From Cytophagaceae bacterium (GTDB taxonomy: Bacteria; Bacteroidota; Bacteroidia; Cytophagales; Cytophagaceae), in NCBI GenBank assembly GCA_025455005.1, contig JALONH010000001.1, positions 62,001 through 126,000 on the forward strand: 64,000 nucleotides of DNA, read 5' to 3'. Shown here in pieces: positions 36,237 through 45,712 of the stretch. A model generated the notes under the pieces. That model had not been told where the DNA came from, did not search any database, and worked only from the letters and a program-made list of their open reading frames with translations. Every line of letters begins with the position of its first letter. Position 1 is the first letter of the stretch. Position numbers and translations under genes: made by a program.

Positions 36237-38069
36237 ATGAAAGAGCGGTCTGTCGTTATTCAACTTATTATTGCAACTATCGCTCTTGTTTTTATAGTTC
36301 GTTTATTCTTTTTACAAGTTTTAGATTCATCCTATAAATTAGAAGCCGAAATGCTTGCTATTGAGCGGGTAGTAGATTACCCCTATCGTGGCGAAATGTA
36401 TGATAGAACCGGTAAACTAATGGTCTATAATGCACCTGTGTTTGATATCATGGTGGTGTTTCGAGAGTTTAAATTAAAAGATACCCTGACTTTTTGTAAT
36501 CGTTTTGGTCTTACAAAAGAAGAGTTCGTAAAAAAAGTAAAAGACTTAAAAGATAAATCGAAAAACATAGGCTACAGTGCCAATAAGCCTCAGCCTTTGT
36601 TTAAGCAGTTTTCGTTTGAAGACTTTGCCCATATACAAGATTATTTAGCCGATTATAAAGGGTTATATACTCAAGCACGTACCGTGCGTGCCTATAAATA
36701 TCCCAGTGCAGCCAATGCATTAGGTTATATCGCAGAGATTAGTCCAAACATGTTGGCTAAGCAAACGGATGGGTATTATAAACAGGGCGACTATATTGGA
36801 TTTAGTGGACTTGAACAATTTTACGAGGAAGAGTTGAGAGGGAAGCGGGGCGTACAATTTATAATGCGCGATGTAAAGGGTGTACGAAAGGGCCGTTATA
36901 GGAAAGGCGAATATGATACTTTATCCGTTAGTGGGAAAAGCTTGTATACGAGCTTAGATATAAAATTACAACAATATGGCGAGCAATTAATGCAAAATAA
37001 AATTGGCTCTGTTGTAGCTATTGAACCTAAAACAGGCGAAATATTAGCTTTCATCTCTGCGCCTTCTTATGACCCGAATATGTTGGCAGGACGAAAGTAT
37101 ATCCAAAATTATAAGTCTTTAGAATCGGATCCTCATAAGCCGTTGTTCAATCGCCCCTTAATGGCTATGTACCCTCCGGGATCCATTTTTAAATTAGCTC
37201 AAGCGTTGGTTGGTCTTCAAGAGAAAGTTATTACAGATCGAACCCAGTTCCCTTGTGATAAAAGTCAAGTGAATTGTCACCCACATCCTTCACCACAAGA
37301 TTTAAGAGGAGCGATACAATATTCTTGTAATCCCTATTTCTATATGGTTTACAAGAAGCTGTTAAATCAAGAAAAGAATCCCAATAAGTTTAAAGACACG
37401 GAAATAAATTTTGATGCCTGGAGAGAGCATATATTAAGTATGGGATTCGGTACAAAGTTGGCCGTAGACTTACCAAATGTTAAACGAGGCATCATTCCGA
37501 GTAATCAGTATTATGATAAAATATACGGTGATTTACATTGGAAATTTTCTACTATCTATTCTTTGAGTATTGGTCAAGGGGAGATTAGTGTTATCCCGTT
37601 ACAAATGGCAAATCTGGCAGCGCTCATTGCGAATAAAGGGTATTATTATCCTCCGCACTTTGTTCGATATATAGGGGAAGATAAAAAAGTGCCGGACGCC
37701 TATCGAAAACCGATTCGCACGTCCATCGATTCTTCTTATTTCAATCCGATTATTGAAGGGATGGAACGTGTTGTATTAGGAGGAACAGCCTATTGGTTAC
37801 AAATAAAAGGGATTACAATTTGTGGTAAAACCGGAACAGCAGAAAACCCTCATGGTGACGACCACTCTGTTTACATTGCATTTGCTCCTAAAGATAATCC
37901 AAAAATTGCTATAGCGGTTTATGCAGAAAATGCCGGATTCGGCGCGATGACAGCAGCTCCAATAGCGCACTTAATGATAGAAAAATATTTAAAGGACACG
38001 ATAACAAGAGCTCCTTTGGAAAAAATGATTTTAGAAAAAAATCTTTTACATAAAGTAAAAACAAAATAA
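36237..38069 (+). CDS. mrdA: Penicillin-binding protein 2 (elongation transpeptidase)
   Basis: 610 residues: N-terminal membrane helix (about 9-28), PBP dimerisation domain (about 45-210, with RGEMYDRTGKLM), and the transpeptidase domain with SIFK (active Ser316, Lys319), SCN (in YSCNPYF) and KTGTAEN. It crosslinks murein during cell elongation and pairs with RodA, whose gene follows with a one-base stop/start overlap (TAATG). The protein anchors in the inner membrane with the enzyme domain in the periplasm. No sign of decay or unusual insertion. Confidence 0.97.
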   Translation: MKERSVVIQLIIATIALVFIVRLFFLQVLDSSYKLEAEMLAIERVVDYPYRGEMYDRTGKLMVYNAPVFDIMVVFREFKLKDTLTFCNRFGLTKEEFVKKVKDLKDKSKNIGYSANKPQPLFKQFSFEDFAHIQDYLADYKGLYTQARTVRAYKYPSAANALGYIAEISPNMLAKQTDGYYKQGDYIGFSGLEQFYEEELRGKRGVQFIMRDVKGVRKGRYRKGEYDTLSVSGKSLYTSLDIKLQQYGEQLMQNKIGSVVAIEPKTGEILAFISAPSYDPNMLAGRKYIQNYKSLESDPHKPLFNRPLMAMYPPGSIFKLAQALVGLQEKVITDRTQFPCDKSQVNCHPHPSPQDLRGAIQYSCNPYFYMVYKKLLNQEKNPNKFKDTEINFDAWREHILSMGFGTKLAVDLPNVKRGIIPSNQYYDKIYGDLHWKFSTIYSLSIGQGEISVIPLQMANLAALIANKGYYYPPHFVRYIGEDKKVPDAYRKPIRTSIDSSYFNPIIEGMERVVLGGTAYWLQIKGITICGKTGTAENPHGDDHSVYIAFAPKDNPKIAIAVYAENAGFGAMTAAPIAHLMIEKYLKDTITRAPLEKMILEKNLLHKVKTK

Positions 38070-39367
38070 TGTTCCGCAGCGATGAGTATAATTTTAAACA
38101 AATAGATTGGATCAGCGTTTTGTTGTATCTATTGTTTGTTATGATAGGATGGTTCAACATCTATGCGGTGAGCTACGACCCGGAATTGGACAATAGTATT
38201 TTTGATTTCAGCATCAACTCCGGGAAACAATTATTATGGATTGGAGGCGCTTTAATTTTAATAATTTCCGTATTAGTTATTGATTATAAATTTTATACTG
38301 CCTTTTCTTATATCATTTACGTTGCCGCCCTACTTTTACTAATAGTCACCATATTTGCAGGAACGGATGTAAACGGTTCTAAGTCTTGGTTAGACTTAGG
38401 TTTTATTCGTGTGCAACCGGCAGAGTTTGCTAAATTCGGAACGGCATTGGTATTGGCAAGATATCTAAGCGAACAACAATTTATCGTGAACAGGCAACAA
38501 TGGGTTGTGTCTGTTATCCTAATAACCATACCGGCAATATTGATTTTAGCCCAAAAAGAAACCGGAGTCGCTTTAGTTTTTTCTGCATTTATATTAGTTA
38601 TTTATAGAGAAGGGATGACCTCTCTTATATTATTATTTGGTGTATATGCCGCTATTTTATTTGTATTGACATTGGGTGTGGGGGAGTTTCCTGTGTTGAT
38701 TGGAGTAGGAGTCATGTATGGTATTATCTTGTTGTACTTTTATCTTAATCGTCGCAGGTTTTATAAGAATGTTTTTCTTCGTCAAATCATAACAACAATT
38801 GTGTTCTTCGTTTTGAGTGTTGGGTTTGTAAAAGGGGTTCACTACATGTTTCATCAATTTTTACAAGAGCATCAACGTAATCGTATCATGGTTTTGTTTG
38901 ATACCGAACGAGATTTAAGAGGTAAGGGATACCATGTTCGTCAATCCAAAGTGGCTATTGGCTCTGGCGATTTATTTGGGAAAGGCTATAAACAAGGAAC
39001 CCAAACAAAGTTCGATTTTGTTCCGGAACAAAGTACGGATTTTATTTTTTGTACTATTGGAGAAGAACACGGTTGGGTAGGCAGTACTATAGTGATTATT
39101 TTATATAGTTTATTTATGATGCGATTGGTCTTTTTAGCTGACCGACAAAAAGATAAATTTTCCAGAGTATACGGCTACAGTGTTGTTTGTATTATACTCT
39201 TTCATTTCTTAGTTAATATTGGGATGACGATTGGGTTGTTTCCGGTAATAGGTATTCCATTACCATTTTTTAGTTATGGAGGATCCTCTCTTTGGTCCTT
39301 TACCTTGTTGTTATTTGTATTCTTGAAACTAGATGCACAACGGGTGCATGTACTGGCAGGGCACTAA
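38069..39367 (+). CDS. rodA: Peptidoglycan glycosyltransferase RodA (SEDS family)
   Basis: 432 residues, ten or more membrane helices. SEDS motifs include GSKSWLDLGFIRVQPAEFAKFG, QKETGVALVF, the long periplasmic loop ending in DFVPEQSTDFIFCTIGEEHG, and near the end PLPFFSYGGSS. RodA polymerises glycan strands with PBP2 as partner. At 432 residues it is longer than the E. coli enzyme (370); the extra length is mostly in the middle around 190-290. Last gene of the mreB operon; a convergent mscS-like gene begins two bases past its stop. Confidence 0.95.
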   Translation: MFRSDEYNFKQIDWISVLLYLLFVMIGWFNIYAVSYDPELDNSIFDFSINSGKQLLWIGGALILIISVLVIDYKFYTAFSYIIYVAALLLLIVTIFAGTDVNGSKSWLDLGFIRVQPAEFAKFGTALVLARYLSEQQFIVNRQQWVVSVILITIPAILILAQKETGVALVFSAFILVIYREGMTSLILLFGVYAAILFVLTLGVGEFPVLIGVGVMYGIILLYFYLNRRRFYKNVFLRQIITTIVFFVLSVGFVKGVHYMFHQFLQEHQRNRIMVLFDTERDLRGKGYHVRQSKVAIGSGDLFGKGYKQGTQTKFDFVPEQSTDFIFCTIGEEHGWVGSTIVIILYSLFMMRLVFLADRQKDKFSRVYGYSVVCIILFHFLVNIGMTIGLFPVIGIPLPFFSYGGSSLWSFTLLLFVFLKLDAQRVHVLAGH

Positions 39368-39369
39368 AA

Positions 39370-40395
39370 TTATTTTTGAATAATTGTACGAACTGGATAA
39401 GGGATTTCAATTTCGTTTTCTTTAAAACGTAAATGGATAAGCCGAATAAAGGCATCAGTCAATGCAAATTGATCGTTATAATGCCGCATAGGCACTATCG
39501 TTATAAGCTCAATACTACTCTCTCCAAAATTTCTAAAACGAACGGTAGGCTGTGTCTTACTTGGCTTACCATAAAAGTTCTCTAGTACCTCTATGGCTGC
39601 TTGAACACAAATGGAGTCCACGAGTTCTAAATTACTATGGTAAGCAACGCCAATCGGTATTCGCAAAAATAAGTCTTCTGTAGATAAGTCAAAGTTAGAG
39701 ATAATAGCAGTAGCTAATTTTTGATTGGGTACTATAATTCGATTGTTGTTGTTCTCTCGTATCATCGTACTACGCCAACTGATGTCTTCAATAATACCCT
39801 CTTCACCAGTGTTCAATCGAATATAATGACCGGGTCGTATCCGTTTGCCGGCTATGACACTGATACCCGCAAACAAGTTGCCAAGCGTATCCTGCAAGGC
39901 AAGTGCAACTGCTAAAGCTCCCACGCCTAAAGCTGTCAGTATTGGTGTTATAGAAATACCAAACTCATCCAATATCATTAATACAGCTATAGAGAACAGT
40001 ACGATACGTACAATGTTTTCAATTATAGAGGAAGAGGCATGTTTGTTTTCCTGAAAGGTGAGTTTTCGATACGATGAAACGATGACGTTGGCTAAAACGA
40101 TGAACCAAACGACTGTCAGCAATACCGTAGAGCACAAGAGACCATAGGAAATGGTCTCTTTACTAAATGGGGAATATGGGAAAGCAAATTTTAATCCGAT
40201 GAAAAAGGATAGCAAAACGATTTTACCTTGAAAGGAATCAATAAAAACGCCTTGCAATGGAGACTCCCACTGCAAAGCTAATTTTTTTAATCGAGGTAAA
40301 AGAAACCGATCCATCCCCCAACCAATGACAATGAAGACAAACCATACCAAAAGGGCATGAAGATAATCATAGCCGGGGATTTCGCTCCAACGCAT
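39370..40395 (-). CDS. MscS-family mechanosensitive channel
   Basis: 341 residues. Three or four helices in the first 170 residues end in the pore helix ALGVGALAVALALQDTLGNLFAG, which has the Gly/Ala pattern of TM3 in MscS. The beta domain follows (KRIRPGHYIRLNTGEEGIIEDISWRST) and an alpha/beta vestibule domain ends at 341. These channels release solutes on hypo-osmotic shock. The gene is the second of a pair with a Skp-like membrane-anchored protein upstream, whose stop shares a base with its ATG. It converges with rodA, two bases apart. Confidence 0.92.
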   Translation of the reverse strand: MRWSEIPGYDYLHALLVWFVFIVIGWGMDRFLLPRLKKLALQWESPLQGVFIDSFQGKIVLLSFFIGLKFAFPYSPFSKETISYGLLCSTVLLTVVWFIVLANVIVSSYRKLTFQENKHASSSIIENIVRIVLFSIAVLMILDEFGISITPILTALGVGALAVALALQDTLGNLFAGISVIAGKRIRPGHYIRLNTGEEGIIEDISWRSTMIRENNNNRIIVPNQKLATAIISNFDLSTEDLFLRIPIGVAYHSNLELVDSICVQAAIEVLENFYGKPSKTQPTVRFRNFGESSIELITIVPMRHYNDQFALTDAFIRLIHLRFKENEIEIPYPVRTIIQK

Positions 40396-41030
40396 TATTT
40401 CTTTTTATAAGATGAATTTAGAGCATTGACAACTGATGTTGTAATATTCAAACTATCATTGGCGTAAACGATGACGGTGGGCTCTCCTTTTGCATATAAG
40501 AAGATATAATCGTATCGTTTCTCTTTGCTTAATCCTTTTAAATAGTCATCGATGGACTTAATGTATCGATTATTATACGCTTCATATTTATCAGCAAACT
40601 CCTTTTCTAATTTCTCTCTATAGGCTAACAATTCGTCTCGTTCTGTCATTAATTCTTTTTCTCGAATAGCCCTGGTGTCAGCCGGTAAACTAGCCGCCAA
40701 CTGTTGGTAGGTTTTCATATTATTTTCCCAAGCCATCATTTTTTTATCTAAGTCTTTTTGACTTTTCTCATTTTCCCGTTTCAGTGTTGCTTCTGCATCC
40801 TTGAATAATAAATAATTTTTATCCAATTGTTCTTTATCAATAAATGCTATACCACCATTTTGAGTGATGATGGTGGGAAGAGCATTGGGAGAAATAGTAG
40901 AAATTGCGGTACTGTCCTCCACTGTTGCTGAGGTTGTAGAAGAACCGGTTTGTTTATAAAACAAGTATCCGACTGCCGCTATTAAAAGTGCATTGATACC
41001 TAAGGATAGATTTAATAGTTTAGTATTCAC
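40395..41030 (-). CDS. Membrane-anchored OmpH/Skp-like protein
   Basis: 211 residues from a GTG at 41030; there is no ATG in the frame between the upstream stop and this point. A hydrophobic helix at about 7-24 (LSLGINALLIAAVGYLFY) has no cleavage-like end, so it looks like an anchor rather than a signal peptide. A Ser/Thr-rich stretch (about 28-50) follows, then an OmpH core: IAFIDKEQLDKNYLLFKD, a long charged coiled coil (about 80-165), and YDYIFLYAKGEPTVIVYANDSLNITT. It is the third Skp-like gene in the window and precedes the mscS-like gene with a one-base overlap. A tethered periplasmic chaperone is inferred. Confidence 0.8.
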   Translation of the reverse strand: MNTKLLNLSLGINALLIAAVGYLFYKQTGSSTTSATVEDSTAISTISPNALPTIITQNGGIAFIDKEQLDKNYLLFKDAEATLKRENEKSQKDLDKKMMAWENNMKTYQQLAASLPADTRAIREKELMTERDELLAYREKLEKEFADKYEAYNNRYIKSIDDYLKGLSKEKRYDYIFLYAKGEPTVIVYANDSLNITTSVVNALNSSYKKK

Positions 41031-41101
41031 GTTGAATATAGGTTTTAATAACAGTTAAAATTGAGAATAATTCCCTAAAAATAAAAACGAATGACCTCTT
41101 A

Positions 41102-43081
41102 TTATAGTACTAAATGGAAATGGGTACCTTTTCCAATATTCGATTCTACTTGTATTTTCCCACCTATTTTTTCAACGGCAAGACGAACTAGGTACAAACC
41201 TAATCCACTGCCTTGAAGATGATCGTGTGCCTGAAAAAACATATCAAAAATCTTTTCTGTTAATTCCGGTTCTATTCCAATTCCATTGTCTTTAAATTCA
41301 ATGATGGTTCGTTTCTGTGTACTATCAATAGCAATTTCAATATGAGCATTCGATTTGGATGTATCTCTGTATTTAAATGCATTTTCAATTATATTTTGAA
41401 AAATAGAGTACATCATATTTTTATCTTGATAAAACTCTTGGTTTTGATTGATATTAACATATATGTTGAAATCGGAAAACCCATCCAAGTGTTGTAATGA
41501 TTCTTTAATATCTTGAATCATGCTACCAAAATCGATACGGTGCTGTTGAACTCTTGTTTGTTTTAATTTACTAATCTCTAATAAATCATGAACTAATAGA
41601 TCCAACCGTTGCGTACTTTTTTCGATGTGCTGAATGTATTCTAACGCTTTAGGATCGTAAATATCTATTTTACCCAGACGAGTTAACCCTAAAATTGATT
41701 TTAGGGGGCCTTTAATATCATGAGATGCTTTGTAAATAAATAAATCTAATTGTTGATTTTTATATTCCAGTTCTTTTGTTCGTTCTCTTACTTTTTCTTC
41801 TAATTCACGGTTTACTTTGTCTTTTAACATTTCTTTTTCTTTAAGCTGAACGATGAGTTCGTTTCGAGCGTCCATTACTTGATTATTCAAATAATACATT
41901 CGATCGGCTAAAGAAAGAGTAAATAAAATAATCTGAGCGATGCTTCCCCAGTTGAAGCTATAAAATCCAAATATAGTCCTGGGAATGTAACCGGCCACCA
42001 TGGCTTTGTTATAGAGAAAACCTAACAACAAACAGGTGAACGCTAACATGAAATAACGAGCCGGTTTGTATTCGTATTTCCAATAGGTATAGGCTCCTAC
42101 AATAAAAATGATGGCGAAAAGTATGATGTCAATAGGTTGCGTGAGCAGTATGGTGGAAGAATTCAATTCGATTAACCCCATAACAATTCTAAAACCGATT
42201 AATAAAACAAAGGTATAGGATAGTTTTTCATGGAATTTCGATAAGTTTAAAAAGGAACGAGTGTAGAGCAATAAGCTAGTCATGACAAACAACATTCCCA
42301 GTTTTCTTGTATAGCTATTCCAAATAGGACTATTGCCCCATAAATATTGATAACCTAATCCATCATTACTTAAATGTAATAATGCGAGCGCAAAGCAATA
42401 TAGAGAAACGTAAAAGTAACTTATTTGACGAAGGTGTAAATAGGTAAATAAGAAGCTTAAGCCTGCCGTCAATACTAATCCATAAAATATCGATAACAAA
42501 AAATATTCTTTATTAGAGTAATAGATAAAGTAGGAAGCATCCCGTACCGAACCCAACATACTAACTTCTTGTTGACTATGAATTCGTATATATAAATCCG
42601 TTACAGCGCCACTATCTATTTTTATTTGGTGTGCAAAGTTTTTATGCGCTATTTCTCTGCTAAAAAAGGATAAGGTATCTCCTCCTTTAAAATGGTATAC
42701 TACAGAATCTTGTTGAATAACATAGATATCGTAATCATCAATATGAAAATCGAACAATTCAATAATCCATTGTTTATTGGACGCTACGGCTGATTTAAGA
42801 ACGACATGCCCCCAATAGTCTTGATTAGGGTTATGAATCCAAAAGTCAATCCCTTTATTGGTATAAAAGTAATTTTGTTTTTGTAAGGATAAAATTGTGG
42901 AAAGTGTATCGATTTCTTTATGGTTTGATTTGTAGAGTTCAATGAATTTTTCACCCCATAAAAATTGTTGTTGACGGTATTTCTCCGTCAAAACTAATGT
43001 GTCTAAAGCTACCACATTGGACGATGTAAGAGCCAATAAACTGAGGAGAGTAAGCCGTACAAAAGAGAATAGACGGGACAT
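41102..43081 (-). CDS. Sensor histidine kinase with 7TMR-DISM module
   Basis: 659 residues: signal peptide (1-25), a periplasmic 7TMR-DISMED2-type jelly-roll domain (about 45-185), seven membrane helices (about 193-385), a coiled coil (about 395-440, KEKEMLKDKVNRELEEKVRERTK), HisKA with the phosphoacceptor in KASHDIKGPL, and HATPase with NIIENAFKYR (N box), DNGIGI (G1) and GSGLGLYLV (G2). The extracytoplasmic domain of this class may bind carbohydrates. No response regulator is adjacent, so the partner is unknown. Single gene in the inner membrane. Confidence 0.93.
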   Translation of the reverse strand: MSRLFSFVRLTLLSLLALTSSNVVALDTLVLTEKYRQQQFLWGEKFIELYKSNHKEIDTLSTILSLQKQNYFYTNKGIDFWIHNPNQDYWGHVVLKSAVASNKQWIIELFDFHIDDYDIYVIQQDSVVYHFKGGDTLSFFSREIAHKNFAHQIKIDSGAVTDLYIRIHSQQEVSMLGSVRDASYFIYYSNKEYFLLSIFYGLVLTAGLSFLFTYLHLRQISYFYVSLYCFALALLHLSNDGLGYQYLWGNSPIWNSYTRKLGMLFVMTSLLLYTRSFLNLSKFHEKLSYTFVLLIGFRIVMGLIELNSSTILLTQPIDIILFAIIFIVGAYTYWKYEYKPARYFMLAFTCLLLGFLYNKAMVAGYIPRTIFGFYSFNWGSIAQIILFTLSLADRMYYLNNQVMDARNELIVQLKEKEMLKDKVNRELEEKVRERTKELEYKNQQLDLFIYKASHDIKGPLKSILGLTRLGKIDIYDPKALEYIQHIEKSTQRLDLLVHDLLEISKLKQTRVQQHRIDFGSMIQDIKESLQHLDGFSDFNIYVNINQNQEFYQDKNMMYSIFQNIIENAFKYRDTSKSNAHIEIAIDSTQKRTIIEFKDNGIGIEPELTEKIFDMFFQAHDHLQGSGLGLYLVRLAVEKIGGKIQVESNIGKGTHFHLVL

Positions 43082-43133
43082 GTTGCACTCGTGTACGTTA
43101 AAACTATAAGAAAGTTGGAATCAGGTAGGAATA

Positions 43134-44708
43134 TTACGAAAAGATAATATTCTTATTTACTTTACCTAAATGAGGGCATTGCATTAAATCATGCATCGAT
43201 GTAAAAGGTACCGGTGTTTTAACATAATGGTACGCTTCGTCCAAAGGGATGGTTAGATTATTGTCCCCCATACTGATGTCTACATCATGCATAGTCATTT
43301 GACTAGGATGTTCGTATCCGCAGGCATGTGTAATTTCTAAAATTTCTTTTCGTAAGTTTCGAATATAATTGTTTACGCGGTCTGCTTTTAAAGGAACATC
43401 AATACCGGCTTGTAACCATTTATTTTGAGTAGCGACACCCGCCGGACACCGGTTAGTGTGACACACTTGTGCCTGAATACAACCAATGGACATCATGGCT
43501 TCGCGAGCTACATTGATTACATCTACCCCCATGGCAAACGCCATTAGAGAATTGGCCGGAAAGCCTAATTTGCCGGAACCTAAAAATACAACTCGATTTG
43601 TTAATCCTCTTTCAGCAAATATTTTATAGACACTACTAAAGGCATAAACAAACGGTAAGGAAACATGATCCGCAAACGCTGGTGGCGCAGCACCGGTTCC
43701 GCCTTCGCCGCCATCAATCGTGATAAAATCAGGTCCTATGTTTTCCTTTACCATGCGATCGGCTAATTCTTCCCACATTTCTAATCGTCCTACAGCCGAT
43801 TTGAAACCTACGGGTAGTCCGGTTTCATCTGCCATTTTTTCCATAAAGTCCAACAACTCCGGAACATTCGAAAAGGCACTGTGGTAGGCCGGTGACAAGG
43901 CATCTTGTCCCATTGGAATTCCTCGTATAGAAGAAATTTCGGAGGTGATTTTTGCTGCGGGTAACACGCCACCTTTACCGGGTTTTGCTCCTTGCGATAA
44001 CTTTAAATCTATCGCACGGATAAAGGTATTTTCTTGTACCAAATCTTTAAGTTTGGACATAGAAAAATTCCCTTTTTCATCTCGTACGCCAAAGTACCCG
44101 GTACCGAAATGGAACATGATGTCCGCACCATTTTTATGATAAAGGGATAAGGCGCCTTCTCCAGTATTTTGGTAACAACCCGACTTCAAGGCTCCTTTGT
44201 TTAATGAATCTACTGCTCGAGCAGAAAGCGAACCATAACTCATACCGGAAATGTTCACGACCGAATAAGGACGATAGGGCCGTTTTCGTTGGTTGTACTC
44301 TCCCATCACTTTCGCACAGGGTACAGCATCCGGTTCTTTTTTATTGGGGTGACCTTCTTTTACTGCGTAGGAAAATAGAGAAGGTTTGATAAATATAAAT
44401 CCCGGGCTATGTTGGTCTTGGTCGGTTCCAAAACTTTGGTAATTATTTTGTTTTTTTGATGAAGCATAAATCCAACTACGTTGAGAGCGGTTGAAAGGTA
44501 ATTCTTCTCTGTTATTGGATACGATATATTGACGTAATTCCGGACCTATTTTTTCCAATAAATATCGAATATGACCTACAACCGGAAAATTGTGTTTGAT
44601 GGTATGTTTACGATTAAAAAAGATATCTTTAATCGCTAAAATCAGAATACCTACAATGGGGTATACATACCAAGGCAGCGTACTAAAAAAGGCAATAAGA
44701 GCTTCCAT
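43134..44708 (-). CDS. FMN-binding glutamate-synthase-like membrane protein
   Basis: 524 residues. One or two membrane helices (about 8-28) precede a GltB/GltS central-type FMN TIM barrel (about 100-500), with LSQGAKPGKGGVLPA, ITIDGGEGGTGAAPP, FLGSGKLGFPANSLMAFAMG and the 3Fe-4S Cys cluster GCIQAQVCHTNRCPAGVATQ. There is no glutaminase domain, so it should not be a complete glutamate synthase; such stand-alone proteins are common and their substrate is not established. The gene follows the terminator that ends the upstream barrel gene and is therefore probably its own unit. Confidence 0.9.
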   Translation of the reverse strand: MEALIAFFSTLPWYVYPIVGILILAIKDIFFNRKHTIKHNFPVVGHIRYLLEKIGPELRQYIVSNNREELPFNRSQRSWIYASSKKQNNYQSFGTDQDQHSPGFIFIKPSLFSYAVKEGHPNKKEPDAVPCAKVMGEYNQRKRPYRPYSVVNISGMSYGSLSARAVDSLNKGALKSGCYQNTGEGALSLYHKNGADIMFHFGTGYFGVRDEKGNFSMSKLKDLVQENTFIRAIDLKLSQGAKPGKGGVLPAAKITSEISSIRGIPMGQDALSPAYHSAFSNVPELLDFMEKMADETGLPVGFKSAVGRLEMWEELADRMVKENIGPDFITIDGGEGGTGAAPPAFADHVSLPFVYAFSSVYKIFAERGLTNRVVFLGSGKLGFPANSLMAFAMGVDVINVAREAMMSIGCIQAQVCHTNRCPAGVATQNKWLQAGIDVPLKADRVNNYIRNLRKEILEITHACGYEHPSQMTMHDVDISMGDNNLTIPLDEAYHYVKTPVPFTSMHDLMQCPHLGKVNKNIIFS

Positions 44709-44735
44709 ATCATTTATCTAGTTGAAGGTTTGTAC

Positions 44736-44772
44736 GAAAAAAAACAATACCGGTTTTAATTCCCGGTACTGT
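44736..44772 (-). terminator. Terminator overlapping the end of the barrel gene at 44756-45712
   Basis: ACAATACCGG (44744-44753) pairs with CCGGTACTGT (44763-44772) with one G-T step; leftward a T7 run follows. The stop codon of the barrel gene lies in the loop, so the last codons are part of the hairpin. Confidence 0.82.
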
Positions 44773-45712
44773 TTTGAGGTGTTGGGGTAATATCCGGATT
44801 TTCTTCTTCAATGACCTCTTCTGTCTCCTCTGTAGTATCCGGATTGTCATCCGTCGATGGGATTTCGTAATTGTCTTGTGGAGGCGTACGTTTTTGTTCT
44901 TCTTGTTTACGTGTTTTCCAAGTACTGGTACCTTTAGGACCTGTGTAAGGTGCAGGAGGTGCTAGTGAGACCGGTTTTTTCTGTTTTGGTGCGGATGGTG
45001 CATATTGGAATTTAATCATGAGGGTTCCAAAGCCATCGTTTTTTGTTTCGCCAAACAAATTATCGATACCATCTAATTTATCTGTCATCATAAAGCGATA
45101 CGCGTATTCCGGACATACTGACATTCTGTTGTTAATGCGAAATTGTAAGCCAAATCCTACCGGAAACGCTGCTGCCAATCTTGGATATTTTATGGCTTCA
45201 ATTTCCCGACTAATAAGAACCGTTGGTTCATTTATAACGGCGGTACTGTTATAAAGTAACCCGTTAATACCTAAATGAATATAGGGTTTACAAAAGGATG
45301 CACTGCCCTCTTTTCTTTTATCCGGAGCTACACGAATCACTTCGTCTATTAAGTAAAAACGACCAAAGGCTCCCCATTCAAAACCCCAACCGGAAAAAGA
45401 TAAATTTCGAGCGGTATTAAAGTCGTTGGCACTAAAATTTAAATAGGATAATTCCGCCCCTACAACGATATGGGGCCATAGTTTGTAATGAGCGCCGGCA
45501 CTAATCCCAAAAGAAGAGCCTTGTAAACTAAATGTTTTAACTAAATCACCTCTATAATTCGTCATTCCTACTCCACCATAGTATGTAATCAACCCTCTTT
45601 GGTAATAGGTGTCGAAAAAACCGGAATATTCGCGTTTGGGCTTAATTTGTGACCAAGCGCTAAGGGCAGTGATACAACTTAATAAGAATAACAAATAGGC
45701 TTTCTGTAACAT
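44756..45712 (-). CDS. Outer-membrane beta-barrel protein with Pro/Glu-rich tail
   Basis: 318 residues. Signal peptide 1-21 (LSAWS before Q). Residues 25-235 are barrel-like: GLITYYGGVGMTNYRGDL, SFGISAGAHYKLWPHIVVGAELSYLNF, WGFEWGAFGRFYLIDE, YIHLGINGLLYNS and FGLQFRINNRMSVCPEYAYRF, in the style of Bacteroidota DUF6089/porin-like barrels. The last 75 residues are polar and rich in Pro, Lys, Thr and Glu, like a periplasmic or surface-exposed tail. Single gene. Substrate or partners unknown. Confidence 0.78.
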   Translation of the reverse strand: MLQKAYLLFLLSCITALSAWSQIKPKREYSGFFDTYYQRGLITYYGGVGMTNYRGDLVKTFSLQGSSFGISAGAHYKLWPHIVVGAELSYLNFSANDFNTARNLSFSGWGFEWGAFGRFYLIDEVIRVAPDKRKEGSASFCKPYIHLGINGLLYNSTAVINEPTVLISREIEAIKYPRLAAAFPVGFGLQFRINNRMSVCPEYAYRFMMTDKLDGIDNLFGETKNDGFGTLMIKFQYAPSAPKQKKPVSLAPPAPYTGPKGTSTWKTRKQEEQKRTPPQDNYEIPSTDDNPDTTEETEEVIEEENPDITPTPQNSTGN

